64,000 nucleotides of DNA from Pseudaminobacter salicylatoxidans (GCF_003148475.1 NZ_QGGG01000005.1:186001-250000); one strand, 5' to 3'. Counted from the first letter of the stretch, positions 24,847 to 33,804 are shown. Program-made: numbers and translations. The notes: a model not told the origin generated them from the letters alone.

Positions 24847-25662
24847 TCAATGCTTCGCCCAGGGCACGAACCGCCGTTCCAGCGCCTCGAGTGCGAGGAT
24901 GGTGAGATAGCCCATGACCGAGATCACCACGATGCCGACGAACATCCGCGACACCGCGAAGGTCTGCCACGATGCCCAGATGAAGAAGCCGACGCCATTG
25001 CGGGCGCCGAGGAATTCGGCTGCGGCGATGATGATGTAGGACGAGCCGGCGGCGAGCTTCAACCCGGTGAAGATGCTTGGCAGCGCGGCCGGGAAGGCGA
25101 TGCGCCGGAAGGTCTGGAACCGGCTCGCGCCCGCATTCTTGGCGACATCCATGTAGATCTGGGGCGTCTGCATCACCCCGCCCATGGTGTTGTAGAGCAT
25201 CAGGAAAAACACGCCGATGGCGATAACGACGAATTTCGAGGCGTCGCCGACGCCGAAGATCAGCAGGATCAGTGGCAGGATGGCGATCTTCGGCACAGGA
25301 TAGAGCGCCGAGAAAATCGGCCCGAGCAGCCGGCGAACCGGTAGCGACAGACCCAGAATGAGCCCTATGACGATGCCGGGCACCGCGCCCAGCATATAGC
25401 CGATGCCGACGCGGCGCAGCGTCGCACCGATATGCTCGAACAGTTCGAAGCTCACTGTCATGCGCCACGCGGTGCCGGCAATGGCGCTCGGAGCCGGAAA
25501 GAAGCGCCGGTCAATCAGATTGAACTGGCTGGACAGCTCCCACAGCAACAGAAGCAGCAGCGGGCTGAAATAGGAAGCGAGGCGGAATATCCGTTCGCGG
25601 CGGGCCGGCGCCTTGAGCCGGCGCCATTCATCTTTCGTCAGCGTGATGGGAGCGGCGTTCAT
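24847..25662 (-). CDS. ABC transporter permease (TauC/SsuC type)
   Basis: 271-residue inner-membrane permease with about six helices. The EAA loop reads MDVAKNAGASRFQTFRRIAF (~residues 164-183) followed by PAALPSIFTGLKLAAGSSYI. This matches permeases for nitrate, sulfonate, taurine and related small anions or aromatic compounds. The start lies one base after the ATPase stop. Works with the ATPase at 25664-26467 and the binding protein at 26467-27486. Confidence 0.92.
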   Translation of the reverse strand: MNAAPITLTKDEWRRLKAPARRERIFRLASYFSPLLLLLLWELSSQFNLIDRRFFPAPSAIAGTAWRMTVSFELFEHIGATLRRVGIGYMLGAVPGIVIGLILGLSLPVRRLLGPIFSALYPVPKIAILPLILLIFGVGDASKFVVIAIGVFFLMLYNTMGGVMQTPQIYMDVAKNAGASRFQTFRRIAFPAALPSIFTGLKLAAGSSYIIIAAAEFLGARNGVGFFIWASWQTFAVSRMFVGIVVISVMGYLTILALEALERRFVPWAKH

Positions 25663-25663
25663 C

Positions 25664-26467
25664 TCAGTCCCTCGCAGGAGAGGCCAGCAAGCGCCAGACC
25701 TCGTAAGTCATATCCCAGAACCGCTTGTCGCGGCGCATCTCGACAACATCGCGCGGCCGCTCGAACGGCACCGTCAGGTTGGCGACCAATGTGCCCGGAC
25801 GCGGCGACATGACCAGCACGCGGTCGGCCAGCGTCAGCGCTTCATCGACACTGTGGGTGATGAAGACCACGGTCTTGCCGGTCGTCTCCCAAATGCGCAG
25901 CAGCTCCTGTTGCAGCACGAGGCGGGTCTGCTCATCGAGCGCGCCGAAGGGCTCGTCCATCAGCAGGATCTCGCGGTCGTCGACCAAAGCGCGCGCCACC
26001 GAGACGCGCTGCTTCATTCCTCCCGAGAGCTGATGGGGACGGGCCTTGGCGAATTCGGTGAGGCCAGTCAGCGCCAACAGGTCGCGCACGCGCGCTTCCT
26101 GCTCTGCACGGGAGACACCCTTGAGGCTCAGCGGAAAAGCGATGTTCTCCGCCACCGTCAGCCAGGGCAGGACGGAAGCTTCCTGGAAAACCATGGCCGG
26201 CGGCGTGGCGCTGTGCAGTTTCACCGTGCCGCTAAGCTTCTGTTCGAGGTCGGCGAGAATGCGCAGGACCGTGGTCTTGCCGCAACCGCTGGGACCCACA
26301 ATACAGACGAACTCGCCGCGCGCCACGGAAAAGCCGACGTCGGAAACGGCAACCGTCACGCGGTCGCCTTCACTGTCATAGAACGCCTTGGTCAGATGGC
26401 TGACCTCGATGGCCGGCGGAGCCGTTTTCACCGCAGACGGATGCACTGTCTCCTGCACGGTAGCCAT
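25664..26467 (-). CDS. ABC transporter ATP-binding protein (TauB/SsuB type)
   Basis: 267-residue ATPase. Walker A GPSGCGKTTVLRILA (~residues 58-72), Q-loop MVFQEASVLPWLTV, signature QLSGGMKQRVSVARAL, Walker B EILLMDEPFGALDEQTR and switch His in VFITHSVDEALTLADR. The PWLTV and DEPFGALD forms are typical of taurine/nitrate-type importers. The ATG at 26467 overlaps the stop of the binding-protein gene (TGATG); the preceding GTG is a less likely start. Confidence 0.95.
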   Translation of the reverse strand: MATVQETVHPSAVKTAPPAIEVSHLTKAFYDSEGDRVTVAVSDVGFSVARGEFVCIVGPSGCGKTTVLRILADLEQKLSGTVKLHSATPPAMVFQEASVLPWLTVAENIAFPLSLKGVSRAEQEARVRDLLALTGLTEFAKARPHQLSGGMKQRVSVARALVDDREILLMDEPFGALDEQTRLVLQQELLRIWETTGKTVVFITHSVDEALTLADRVLVMSPRPGTLVANLTVPFERPRDVVEMRRDKRFWDMTYEVWRLLASPARD

Positions 26468-27486
26468 CACTTCTTGTTTGCGAGGAGTTCGTTGGCGCGC
26501 TTCAAAAGATCGAGACGATAGACCCCTTCAATATCGACAGGGCCATCATATTCGAGGGCGCCGCGGCTGCGGAAGAACTCCTCCTGCTCACGCACGGAAG
26601 CCATGTCGATGGCGCCATCCTCGGAGCGGATGGTGTAGGGGATGCCGCGCAGGGAATCGGGCTCGGTCCCGGTGTATTTCGCCACGGCCCTGAGGACCTT
26701 GTCGTCGTTCCAGCCACCGGTGTCGAGCAAGCGGGCGGCCTTTAGGTAGGCCGCCATGAACTCTACCACCGCATCCTCGTTTTCGGTCACGAAATCCTGA
26801 TTGAAGGCGATCAGGCCAAGTTCGGTGCCGAAAGTGTGGTCCTCGACCAGCCGTCGACCAAGTCCCTGCTTTTCAAGCTGCTGGGCAAAAGGCTCGATGC
26901 TCCAGCCCGCGTCAAGCGCGCCATTGGCAAACGCGGCGGCGGTTGCCGGCGGCGGCAAAAAGATCGGCTCGACATCCTCGAACGTCAGTCCGCCCTTCTC
27001 CAGAGCCTTGCCGACGGAGAACATGCCAAAGCCGCCCGGACCGGGAATGCCGATGCGCTTGCCCTTGAGATCGGCGACGGTGCGCACCCCTGCATCCCAG
27101 GCAAGCTGCGAGACCATGAAAGGGGAAGGCGAAGGAACGGTGGAGGGCATGCGCGCCGAGGTGGCGATGATCGCAACCGTGGCGCCACGGTCGAGCGCAT
27201 TGAAAAGGCTGGAGGCCCAGGTCGCGCTGCCGGCCTCGATATTGCCGGAGGCGAGCATCTGGATGGTTTCGGCAGTATCACCCTTGGGCGAGAGCGTGAC
27301 ATCCACGCCGAATTCCTCGAAGAAGCCGAACTCCTTGGCCACGAAGAAGGGCGCGTAGTCGGCGTAGGGAGAATAGAGAAACTCCACTTGCGGCAGGCTT
27401 TGCGCCAGCGCCGGCGCGGCCAATGATGTAGCCAAAGCGGTGGCAGCGGCCGCTGCCATGAGATCACGACGAGTGATTGAAGACAT
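26467..27486 (-). CDS. ABC transporter substrate-binding protein (NMT1/TauA/SsuA-like)
   Basis: 339-residue periplasmic binding protein. The N-terminus SITRRDLMAAAAATALA is a twin-arginine-like signal, with cleavage near APALAQS (~residue 29). The mature part has PQVEFLYSPYADYAPFFVAK then FFEEFGVDVTLSPKGD, and the FANGALDAGWSIEPFAQQLE segment of NMT1-type proteins. First gene of the minus-strand operon. The ligand is unknown: sulfonates, nitrate, aromatic acids and thiamine precursors all occur in this family. Confidence 0.9.
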   Translation of the reverse strand: MSSITRRDLMAAAAATALATSLAAPALAQSLPQVEFLYSPYADYAPFFVAKEFGFFEEFGVDVTLSPKGDTAETIQMLASGNIEAGSATWASSLFNALDRGATVAIIATSARMPSTVPSPSPFMVSQLAWDAGVRTVADLKGKRIGIPGPGGFGMFSVGKALEKGGLTFEDVEPIFLPPPATAAAFANGALDAGWSIEPFAQQLEKQGLGRRLVEDHTFGTELGLIAFNQDFVTENEDAVVEFMAAYLKAARLLDTGGWNDDKVLRAVAKYTGTEPDSLRGIPYTIRSEDGAIDMASVREQEEFFRSRGALEYDGPVDIEGVYRLDLLKRANELLANKK

Positions 27487-27611
27487 GCGCGAGACTCCCC
27501 CTCATGCGCCAGAGTGTCTTTCCGCCGCCCGCACCGACGATTCTGCCATACCCTGACGCAAAGACACGAAGCGGATAATCAGATGGTCCGACCGGAAGAA
27601 ATTACCTACAA

Positions 27612-27630
27612 CTGATGCATCAGATATGCA
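27612..27630. promoter_or_regulatory. Dyad upstream of the TauABC-like operon, candidate GntR operator
   Basis: CTGATGCATCAG (27612-27623) is a perfect 12-bp palindrome overlapping a second dyad TGCAT-N5-ATGCA (27616-27630), about 130 nt upstream of the binding-protein start. TGATGCATCA-like sites suit FadR-subgroup regulators, and one (24126-24833) is encoded in the operon. The rest of the 27487-27751 spacer holds no supported gene. The assignment is inference. Confidence 0.45.
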
Positions 27631-27751
27631 ATCAGATATTTTCATCTTAATGCGCTTCGCCACGCCGGCTGATCGCCTCGGCGTACGGGCACCGGCCGGA
27701 ATTGCGCCATGAGTATTGGCAAATCGACCCGCATCTGCGATAGCACCGCAC

Positions 27752-28054
27752 ATGACCAGCGACGACGATGAATATGTTTACGACGAGGCGACCGGCGAAT
27801 GGCGGCCGGCTTCGGAGCTTGCCGCGGAAGCTGCGGCGAAAAATGCGGCACGTGATGCCTCCGGCAACGTGCTGGCCGACGGCGACGCCGTGGTGCTGAT
27901 CAAGGACCTCAAGGTCAAGGGCGCCGGGCAGACCCTGAAACAAGGCACTGTCATCCGATCGATCCGGCTCACGGACAATCCTGAAGAGATCGACTGCCGG
28001 CACGACGCGATCAAGGGTCTCGTGCTGCGAACCGAGTTCGTCCGCAAACGCTGA
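27752..28054 (+). CDS. PhnA/YjdM-like small protein lacking the zinc-ribbon cysteines
   Basis: 100-residue protein matching the C-terminal PhnA (YjdM) domain: LADGDAVVLIKDLKVKGAGQ, LKQGTVIRSIRLTDNPEEID and KGLVLRTEFVRKR. In YjdM-type proteins an N-terminal four-Cys zinc ribbon precedes this. Here the corresponding region reads DDDEYVYDEATGEWRP with no CxxC pair, so the ribbon has lost its ligands. YjdM was named for alkylphosphonate use but its true function is unclear. The ATG at 27752 is used; an in-frame TTG at 27716 is unlikely. Monocistronic by position. Confidence 0.78.
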   Translation: MTSDDDEYVYDEATGEWRPASELAAEAAAKNAARDASGNVLADGDAVVLIKDLKVKGAGQTLKQGTVIRSIRLTDNPEEIDCRHDAIKGLVLRTEFVRKR

Positions 28055-28186
28055 GTGCAGCCGGCAACCGGCTGCACGCTTCTGTCGAAACCCCTCCGCC
28101 CACGCAGAACGGCGGCTGCCTGCCTTTGCCGCGCGACACTGTCAGCACCCACACGCGCAGTCGCCACAGCGAAGAGCCTTGGGCGG

Positions 28187-28918
28187 TTACTGGATTTCGT
28201 TGACGTAAACGTCGTTCGCCGTCGTCGCGCGATGAATGTTCATCAGAACCGGTCGAGCCTGTTCGTCATAGGCGACCTCGTGGATCACCAGCACGGCGGC
28301 CGGGGCGGTCAAGCCGAGATGGCGGCAATCTTCCTGCGTCGCAAGTTCGGCCTCGATCTGCTCGCGAATGGCCGCGATCTTGATCCCGTAGCGTTCCCAG
28401 AACATCGGATAAAGCCGCTCGGGCACGTCAGCTGCTGTGAGCGGAAATTCCGGAACCAGCGCGGCGGGAATTATCACTTCCTCATGCATGACCGGGCGGC
28501 CGTCCACCGCGCGCACGCGGTGGATATGGATCACCGGATCTGTCTCGTCGATGGCCAGGCTTTGCGCCTCATGGGCGGTCGCAACGCGGCGCGTGACAGC
28601 GGTGACATGAGGCACCGAATTCTGCATTTCGCCCGAGCGCTTGTTCAGACGGAAATAGTGGAAATAGAAGCGCAGATTGTGCCTCGGCGTTCGCCCCGTC
28701 ACAACAGTGCCCGTTTTACGGCGCCTGACTAGAGAGCCCTCGGCCGTCAGCTCTCCCAGCGCGCGGCGAATCGTTCCCACCGCCACGCGGAACTCCTGGG
28801 CAAGCGCGGTTTCCGAAGGAAGCACGGTTCCTGCCGGCCAAATGCCCGATGTGATCCTTTCGGTGATCTGAGCGGCGACGGCGCGATAGATGGGCGAATG
28901 TGTTGAAAGGTCAGGCAA
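28187..28918 (-). CDS. GntR-family regulator with UTRA domain (HutC subgroup)
   Basis: About 243 residues from a TTG at 28918. The winged HTH begins THSPIYRAVAAQITERITSG and continues LAQEFRVAVGTIRRALGELT with wing RRRKTGTVV. The UTRA effector domain follows (~85-240) with DPVIHIHRVRAVDGRPVMHE and FWERYGIKIAAIREQIEAE. The frame stays open to an ATG at 29071, but that would overlap the ATG of the divergent M20 gene and read through an AT-rich promoter region. The shorter start leaves a normal ~150-nt divergent promoter. Likely repressor of the 29.1-37.8 kb operon; the effector is a small carboxylate or amine in most relatives. Confidence 0.8.
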   Translation of the reverse strand: MPDLSTHSPIYRAVAAQITERITSGIWPAGTVLPSETALAQEFRVAVGTIRRALGELTAEGSLVRRRKTGTVVTGRTPRHNLRFYFHYFRLNKRSGEMQNSVPHVTAVTRRVATAHEAQSLAIDETDPVIHIHRVRAVDGRPVMHEEVIIPAALVPEFPLTAADVPERLYPMFWERYGIKIAAIREQIEAELATQEDCRHLGLTAPAAVLVIHEVAYDEQARPVLMNIHRATTANDVYVNEIQ

Positions 28919-29069
28919 AATTCGGTCCCGCAGGGTCGTTGAAAGCAATTGCCGGAGCTTAGCGGCGTCATGTCGCGCTGCGCAATGGTGGATCGCCTCA
29001 ATAAAGTTGTTGCTATTTCTATATAGTTTACAGTTATTATCAGAGCCAGTCATTTTCGGGAGGTGAACC
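28919..29069. promoter_or_regulatory. AT-rich divergent promoter region (UTRA regulator / M20 operon)
   Basis: A 151-nt spacer with a markedly AT-rich core (about 28995-29045) containing CTATATAG and TTATTAT, which could serve as -10 elements, followed by GGGAGGTGA just before the M20 ATG at 29070. This composition supports a promoter here rather than coding sequence for the upstream extension of the regulator. No exact operator can be named. Confidence 0.5.
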
Positions 29070-30374
29070 ATGGCTGATCAAACCGCGCCAGTCTGTTTCG
29101 GGACCGCCCATGCGAACGCGCTGGCTGGCATCGAGGCCGGCCTGGACCGGACCGTGGCCGAGCTTGGCCGGATGATCGCCGTGGATACGAGCTTCCCGCC
29201 CGGCGAAGGCTATGACGCCTTCGCAACGCTGATGGAGGACGTGCTGGCGCCACTGGGCTTCCGGATGCGCCGCGTCACCGTCCCCGAGGCATTGTGGAAA
29301 GTCGAGGGCGGCCCGGCCTCTGGCCCGCGCATCAACCTGGTTGCCGAAATCCCCGGCGAGAAGCCGGCCTGTTCGCTGTATTTCCATGTCGATACCGTTT
29401 GCGCGGCCACCGGCTGGACCCGTGACCCCTTCCGGCTGACGGAGGAAGACGGCGTCCTCTACGGGCTTGGCGCGGCGGACATGAAGGGCGCGATCGCGGC
29501 TGCGGTTCATGCCGTGCGCATCGCGCGGGAGACGGGGCTGGAACTGGCCTATCGCCCGCAATTCCTGCTTTGCACCGATGAGGAGGGCGGGCTTTATCCC
29601 GGCATCCGCTACCTCGCTGAAGAAGGCGAGATTGCCGGGCATCTGCTGAATTTCAACGGCTCCGCCACACCACGAATCTGGGGCGGCTGCTTCGGCAGCT
29701 TCAACCTTCAGGTCACGGTCGAAGGTCACGCCGTTCATGCCGCCGACGGCAACCGCGCCGGACGCGGCGTCAATGCGATCGAAGCGGCGTTGCCGATGAT
29801 GCAGGCGGTGCAGGTTCTGCGCCCTGCGGTCGCCTCGCGGATTTCGGCCCTGCCGCCGGCACCGGGGGCGGCGCCGCTGGCCGCGCAGGTCTCGATCACG
29901 GTCGCCAATGGCGGAACCTGCGGCGGGCAGGTGCCCGACCGGTTCATCTTTCAGGTCTCGCGCCGCTATGCGCCGGAGGAAAGCTTCGCTGCCGCACGCA
30001 CCGAGATCGAGGACGCCATTCGCGCAGCAGCGCCCGAAGGAGCCCGGCTACGCTTCGACCTTGTCGGGCACCTGACCCCAACCGCCGATCCCGAAGGCCC
30101 GCACTATCCGCGCTGGATCAGGGCGGTGCAGGAAGGCTTCGGCTACAAGCCGGACGACTTTGCCAAATGGGGAGCGGCCAGCGCCTCGGATTCGGGTTAT
30201 GTCCAGCAGGCCGGTGTGGCGCAGGAGATCATTCTCGGCGGCCTCATCCGCCCCTCGTCCAATGCCCATGGCGCCGAGGAACACACAACCCGCGCCGATC
30301 TGGCCGCGCTGACCAAAACCATTCTGACTTATCTGTCCGCCGGCTTCGAGCTCCGGCTGAACCCGGACCTTTGA
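29070..30374 (+). CDS. M20-family amidohydrolase/deacylase with one substituted metal ligand
   Basis: 434-residue M20 (ArgE/DapE-like) metallohydrolase. Visible motifs are LYFHVDTV (His-x-Asp, ~residue 110), GLGAADMKGAI (bridging Asp, ~133), LLCTDEEGGLYPG (Glu-Glu, ~170) and a C-terminal AHGAEEHTT (His). The fourth ligand, usually Glu or Asp in a GEPT-like segment, appears as FNGSATPRIW, with Ser at that place. A dimerisation (lid) domain lies between ~residues 215 and 330. A strong ribosome-binding site precedes the ATG. First gene of the importer/peptidase operon; probably cleaves an N-acyl amino acid or dipeptide-like compound. Confidence 0.85.
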   Translation: MADQTAPVCFGTAHANALAGIEAGLDRTVAELGRMIAVDTSFPPGEGYDAFATLMEDVLAPLGFRMRRVTVPEALWKVEGGPASGPRINLVAEIPGEKPACSLYFHVDTVCAATGWTRDPFRLTEEDGVLYGLGAADMKGAIAAAVHAVRIARETGLELAYRPQFLLCTDEEGGLYPGIRYLAEEGEIAGHLLNFNGSATPRIWGGCFGSFNLQVTVEGHAVHAADGNRAGRGVNAIEAALPMMQAVQVLRPAVASRISALPPAPGAAPLAAQVSITVANGGTCGGQVPDRFIFQVSRRYAPEESFAAARTEIEDAIRAAAPEGARLRFDLVGHLTPTADPEGPHYPRWIRAVQEGFGYKPDDFAKWGAASASDSGYVQQAGVAQEIILGGLIRPSSNAHGAEEHTTRADLAALTKTILTYLSAGFELRLNPDL

Positions 30375-30404
30375 CATCAAACCAAACCCCAGGGAGATCT
30401 CATC

Positions 30405-31964
30405 TTGCGCCTCAACAGACGTACTTTCCTGCTTTCGACGGCCGCCGCCACCGCGTTGAGCGTATATGCTCCCGCCATGGCGCTGGCCCAGGCCACCCCG
30501 GAGAAAGGCGGCACGCTGCGCGTCGCGATCGATCAGGCGGTCAGCGTGCTGCATCCGCTGCTAAGCCGCGTGAACCCGGAATATCTTGCGGCCGAACTGC
30601 TTTATTCCTCCCTGACCCGGCTGACCGTGGGGATGCAGGCCGAGCCCGACCTGGCGACGGAATGGAATGCGAATGACACGCTGACCGAATGGACCTTCAA
30701 GCTGCGTGACGGGCTCAAGTTCCATGACGGATCGGACTGCACCTCGGCCGATGTGGTCGCAAGCTTCGAGGCGATCCTGGACCCCAAATTTGCCTCGCCC
30801 GGCAAGAACAATGTCGGCCCGATCGAGAAGGTCGAGGCGGTCGACCCGCAGACGGTGAAATTCACCCTCTCGACGCCCTATGCCGACTTCCCGGCCGCGG
30901 TCGCCTACAACAATGCCCGCATCATTCCGGCTTCGGTGATTGCCGGCAATTTCGAAAGCCTGCGCAGCGCTGCCAACGGCACCGGCCCCTTCAAGCTGGT
31001 CTCCTACGAGCCCGACCGTCTGGTCGTGTTCGAGCGCAACCCCGATTATTACGATCCCGCCCGTCCTTATGTGGACCGGGTGGAACTGAAGGTCTTCCCC
31101 GATCTTGGCGCACAGGTTTCCTCGCTGATGGCCGGCGACATCGATCTGGTGGCGACGGTCGAGCCCAACGACTTCATGCGTCTGGAAGGCGCGGACGGGG
31201 TAGATACGCTGCGCGCGGCCTCCGGCCAGTTCTGCAACGTGAACTTTGGAACCGACATCGCACCGTTCAACGATGCCCGCGTGCGCCGCGCGCTTGCCCT
31301 GACCATCGACCGTGAAGCAATGGTCGATTTCATGACCGAAGGGTTCGGCATCAAGGGCAATGACACGCCATTGAACAAATCCTACCCGTTCTTCAAGGCG
31401 CTGCCGCAGCGCGAAGCCGATATTGCCGAGGCCAGGCGACTCCTGGCGGAAGCCGGATTCCCGGACGGTTTCGAGGCCGAACTGATCGCCTCGGATCGCC
31501 CGGCCATCCGCACCCAGCTCGCCATCGCGCTGCGCGAAATGGCCAAGGAAGCGGGCATTACGATCAATGTCCGCACCATGCCGCACGCGACCTACCTTGA
31601 TCAGGTCTGGACCAAGGGCGCCTTCTATATCGGCTTCTACAATATGCAGCCGACGCCGGACGGCATCTTCAAGCTGCTGTTCACGTCGGACGCCGCATGG
31701 AACGAGACGCGCTGGAATAACAAGGCGTTCGACGCGCTGATCGAGGAAGCGCGCGGCATTCTCGATCCCGTCAAGCGGACGGAGGTCTACACCAAAGCGC
31801 AGGAACTGATGCATGAGGACGTGCCGTCGCTGATCCCCTCCTTCTTCGACGTGCTGGGCGCCAAGCGCGCCTGGATGCATGACTATGCGATCCATCCGCG
31901 CGCCTCGATGTTCCGGCTCGACTTCGCCTGGCTGGATGCGAATTCACCGACAAGGGCCGCCTGA
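30405..31964 (+). CDS. Dipeptide/oligopeptide-type ABC substrate-binding protein (family 5)
   Basis: 519-residue periplasmic binding protein of the SBP_bac_5 family. The N-terminus LNRRTFLLSTAAATALSV is a twin-arginine-type signal ending near MALAQA (~residue 30). Family landmarks are EWTFKLRDGLKFHDGSDCTS, GPFKLVSYEPDRLVVFERNP and VRRALALTIDREAMVDFM. The start is TTG at 30405, supported by AGGGAG upstream and by the signal peptide beginning there. Followed by its two permeases and a fused ATPase. Family members bind peptides, but also glutathione, nickel chelates, opines and oligosaccharides. Confidence 0.92.
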   Translation: MRLNRRTFLLSTAAATALSVYAPAMALAQATPEKGGTLRVAIDQAVSVLHPLLSRVNPEYLAAELLYSSLTRLTVGMQAEPDLATEWNANDTLTEWTFKLRDGLKFHDGSDCTSADVVASFEAILDPKFASPGKNNVGPIEKVEAVDPQTVKFTLSTPYADFPAAVAYNNARIIPASVIAGNFESLRSAANGTGPFKLVSYEPDRLVVFERNPDYYDPARPYVDRVELKVFPDLGAQVSSLMAGDIDLVATVEPNDFMRLEGADGVDTLRAASGQFCNVNFGTDIAPFNDARVRRALALTIDREAMVDFMTEGFGIKGNDTPLNKSYPFFKALPQREADIAEARRLLAEAGFPDGFEAELIASDRPAIRTQLAIALREMAKEAGITINVRTMPHATYLDQVWTKGAFYIGFYNMQPTPDGIFKLLFTSDAAWNETRWNNKAFDALIEEARGILDPVKRTEVYTKAQELMHEDVPSLIPSFFDVLGAKRAWMHDYAIHPRASMFRLDFAWLDANSPTRAA

Positions 31965-32030
31965 GCCCTGCCATCGCCCGGCCCCTTCCGGGGCCGGGCC
32001 TGACGACGGGCCATCCAACGGGAAACTGCT

Positions 32031-32978
32031 TTGTCCGCGAGCTACATCCTCAAGCGCATCGCGCTGATCTTCTATACGCTGTTCATCGTCTCACTGCTGG
32101 TTTTCGGGATCACGCAGGTGCTTCCGGCCGATGCGGCGGTGATGATGCTGGGCGAAAACGCCACCACCGAGGCGCTCGAGGCGCTGCGCAACAGCATGGG
32201 CCTCAACGATCCCATCTGGATGCAGTATCTGCGCTGGATCGGCGGCGTCGTGCAGGGCGATTTCGGAACGTCGCTGCGCACCGGCCAGCCGGTAGGGCCA
32301 GCGCTTTTCTCCGCATTGGGAACCTCGCTGACGCTGGCGGTCTTCTCGCTGACCTTCATGCTCGCTTTGGCGCTGCCGATGGGCGTGGTCGCCGCGATCC
32401 GGCGCGGGAAAGCCACCGATCTTTTCGTGAGCTTCCTGTCCTATATCGGCGTCGCCCTTCCCGAATTCGTGACAGCGACGCTCGCGGTGCTGTTCATCGC
32501 CGACTGGTGGGGAATCCTGCCGCCCGCCGGCTATGTCCCGCTGAGCCAGAATCCGGTCGAAGGCTTGCGCCACCTCGTCCTGCCGGTCGTGGTCGTCTCG
32601 ATCATCATGATCGCGCATGTCTCGCGTATGGTGCGCTCGGAACTCGTGGATGTGCTGCATACGGACTATATCCGCGCCGCGCATCTGAAGGGCCTCAGCC
32701 GCGGCCGCATCCTTTTGCGCCATGGGCTGCGCAACGCGCTGCTGCCGGCCATCACGATCGTTGCGCTGGATGTCGGCTATCTTCTGGGCGGCGTGATCGT
32801 CGTCGAGGAAATCTTCTCGATCCCCGGCATCGGCCGTGCGCTGATGGCCGCGATCCAGGCCCGCGACCTGCCCGTGATCCAGGCCGGCGTCCTCATCATG
32901 GCCGCCACCTACAGCATCGTGAATTTCGCCGCCGACCTCATCTATGCGTGGCTCGACAAGAGGATCCAGTATGACTGA
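32031..32978 (+). CDS. ABC transporter permease, DppB-like
   Basis: 315-residue inner-membrane permease with the DppB pattern: YILKRIALIFYTLFIVSLLV at the N-terminus, then MGLNDPIWMQYLRWIGG, and the EAA loop DYIRAAHLKGLSRGRILLRH (~residues 210-229) followed by GLRNALLPAITIVALDVGYL. The start is TTG at 32031; no in-frame ATG occurs before the first helix. The 3' end overlaps the DppC-like gene by 8 nt. Confidence 0.93.
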   Translation: MSASYILKRIALIFYTLFIVSLLVFGITQVLPADAAVMMLGENATTEALEALRNSMGLNDPIWMQYLRWIGGVVQGDFGTSLRTGQPVGPALFSALGTSLTLAVFSLTFMLALALPMGVVAAIRRGKATDLFVSFLSYIGVALPEFVTATLAVLFIADWWGILPPAGYVPLSQNPVEGLRHLVLPVVVVSIIMIAHVSRMVRSELVDVLHTDYIRAAHLKGLSRGRILLRHGLRNALLPAITIVALDVGYLLGGVIVVEEIFSIPGIGRALMAAIQARDLPVIQAGVLIMAATYSIVNFAADLIYAWLDKRIQYD

Positions 32979-33795
32979 TTTCCTGCGCCGCCTGCTTGCG
33001 ACCCCGCAGGGACTGATCGGCTCGCTGGTCGTGGTCCTTGTCCTGTTTGCCGCCTTGACCGGGGCCTGGCTTGCCCCGCACGATCCCGACGCAATGGCCG
33101 CGCTGGCCCGCTACAAGGCGCCGGGAGGAGACTATCTTCTGGGAACCGACCAGTACGGCCGCGACATTCTCAGCCGCATTCTTTCCGGCGCGCGCTCGAC
33201 CGTCACCATGGCGCTTTTGGCGACGCTGCTCGGCACGCTGCTTGGGGCGGTCGTCGGAACCGGTTCGGCCTATCTTGGCGGACGCTGGGACGAGGCGATC
33301 ATGCGCACCGTCGATGCCGTCATGGCGATCCCTTCCCTTCTGATGGCGCTGCTGGTCGTATCGCTTCTGGGCGCAAGCGGGGCAAATGCGCTTCTGGCCG
33401 TTGCCATTGCCTTCATGCCCGGCATGGCCCGCATCACCCGCGCCGTGGCCCTGACCGTGCGCAAGCAGGATTATGTCAGTGCGGCGGTCGCGCGTGGCGA
33501 GGGCAGTCTCTATATCGTGCTGCGCGAAATGCTGCCCAACGTCATCGCGCCGATCGTGGTCGAGATGACGATCCGCGTTTCCTTCGCGGTGATGCTGTTC
33601 GCCACGCTGAGCTTCCTTGGCCTCGGCGCGCAGCCGCCGGCCGCCGACTGGGGCCTGATGGTCTCGGAGGCGCGGCAATACCTGCACCGCAGCCCCTGGA
33701 TCCTGATCTGGCCAAGCGTCGTCATCGCGATCACGGCCATCGGCTTCAACCTGCTCGGCGACGGTCTGCGCGACGCGCTGAACCCACGGACCTGA
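32971..33795 (+). CDS. ABC transporter permease, DppC-like
   Basis: 274-residue inner-membrane permease. It has the DppC N-terminal helix and the periplasmic segment YLLGTDQYGRDILSRILSGA, then the EAA loop YVSAAVARGEGSLYIVLREM followed by LPNVIAPIVVEMTIRVSFAV. Ends after the usual LNLLGDGLRDALNPR-like segment. ATG 32971 overlaps the upstream permease gene; the in-frame ATG at 32944 is inside DppB and less likely. Pairs with the DppB-like protein to form the channel. Confidence 0.93.
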   Translation: MTDFLRRLLATPQGLIGSLVVVLVLFAALTGAWLAPHDPDAMAALARYKAPGGDYLLGTDQYGRDILSRILSGARSTVTMALLATLLGTLLGAVVGTGSAYLGGRWDEAIMRTVDAVMAIPSLLMALLVVSLLGASGANALLAVAIAFMPGMARITRAVALTVRKQDYVSAAVARGEGSLYIVLREMLPNVIAPIVVEMTIRVSFAVMLFATLSFLGLGAQPPAADWGLMVSEARQYLHRSPWILIWPSVVIAITAIGFNLLGDGLRDALNPRT

Positions 33796-33804
33796 GAGAC
33801 AGAC

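Noticed and set aside
30561-31895. 444-codon minus-strand frame inside the family 5 binding-protein gene
   Set aside because: Shadow frame; the sense product has a signal peptide and all family landmarks.
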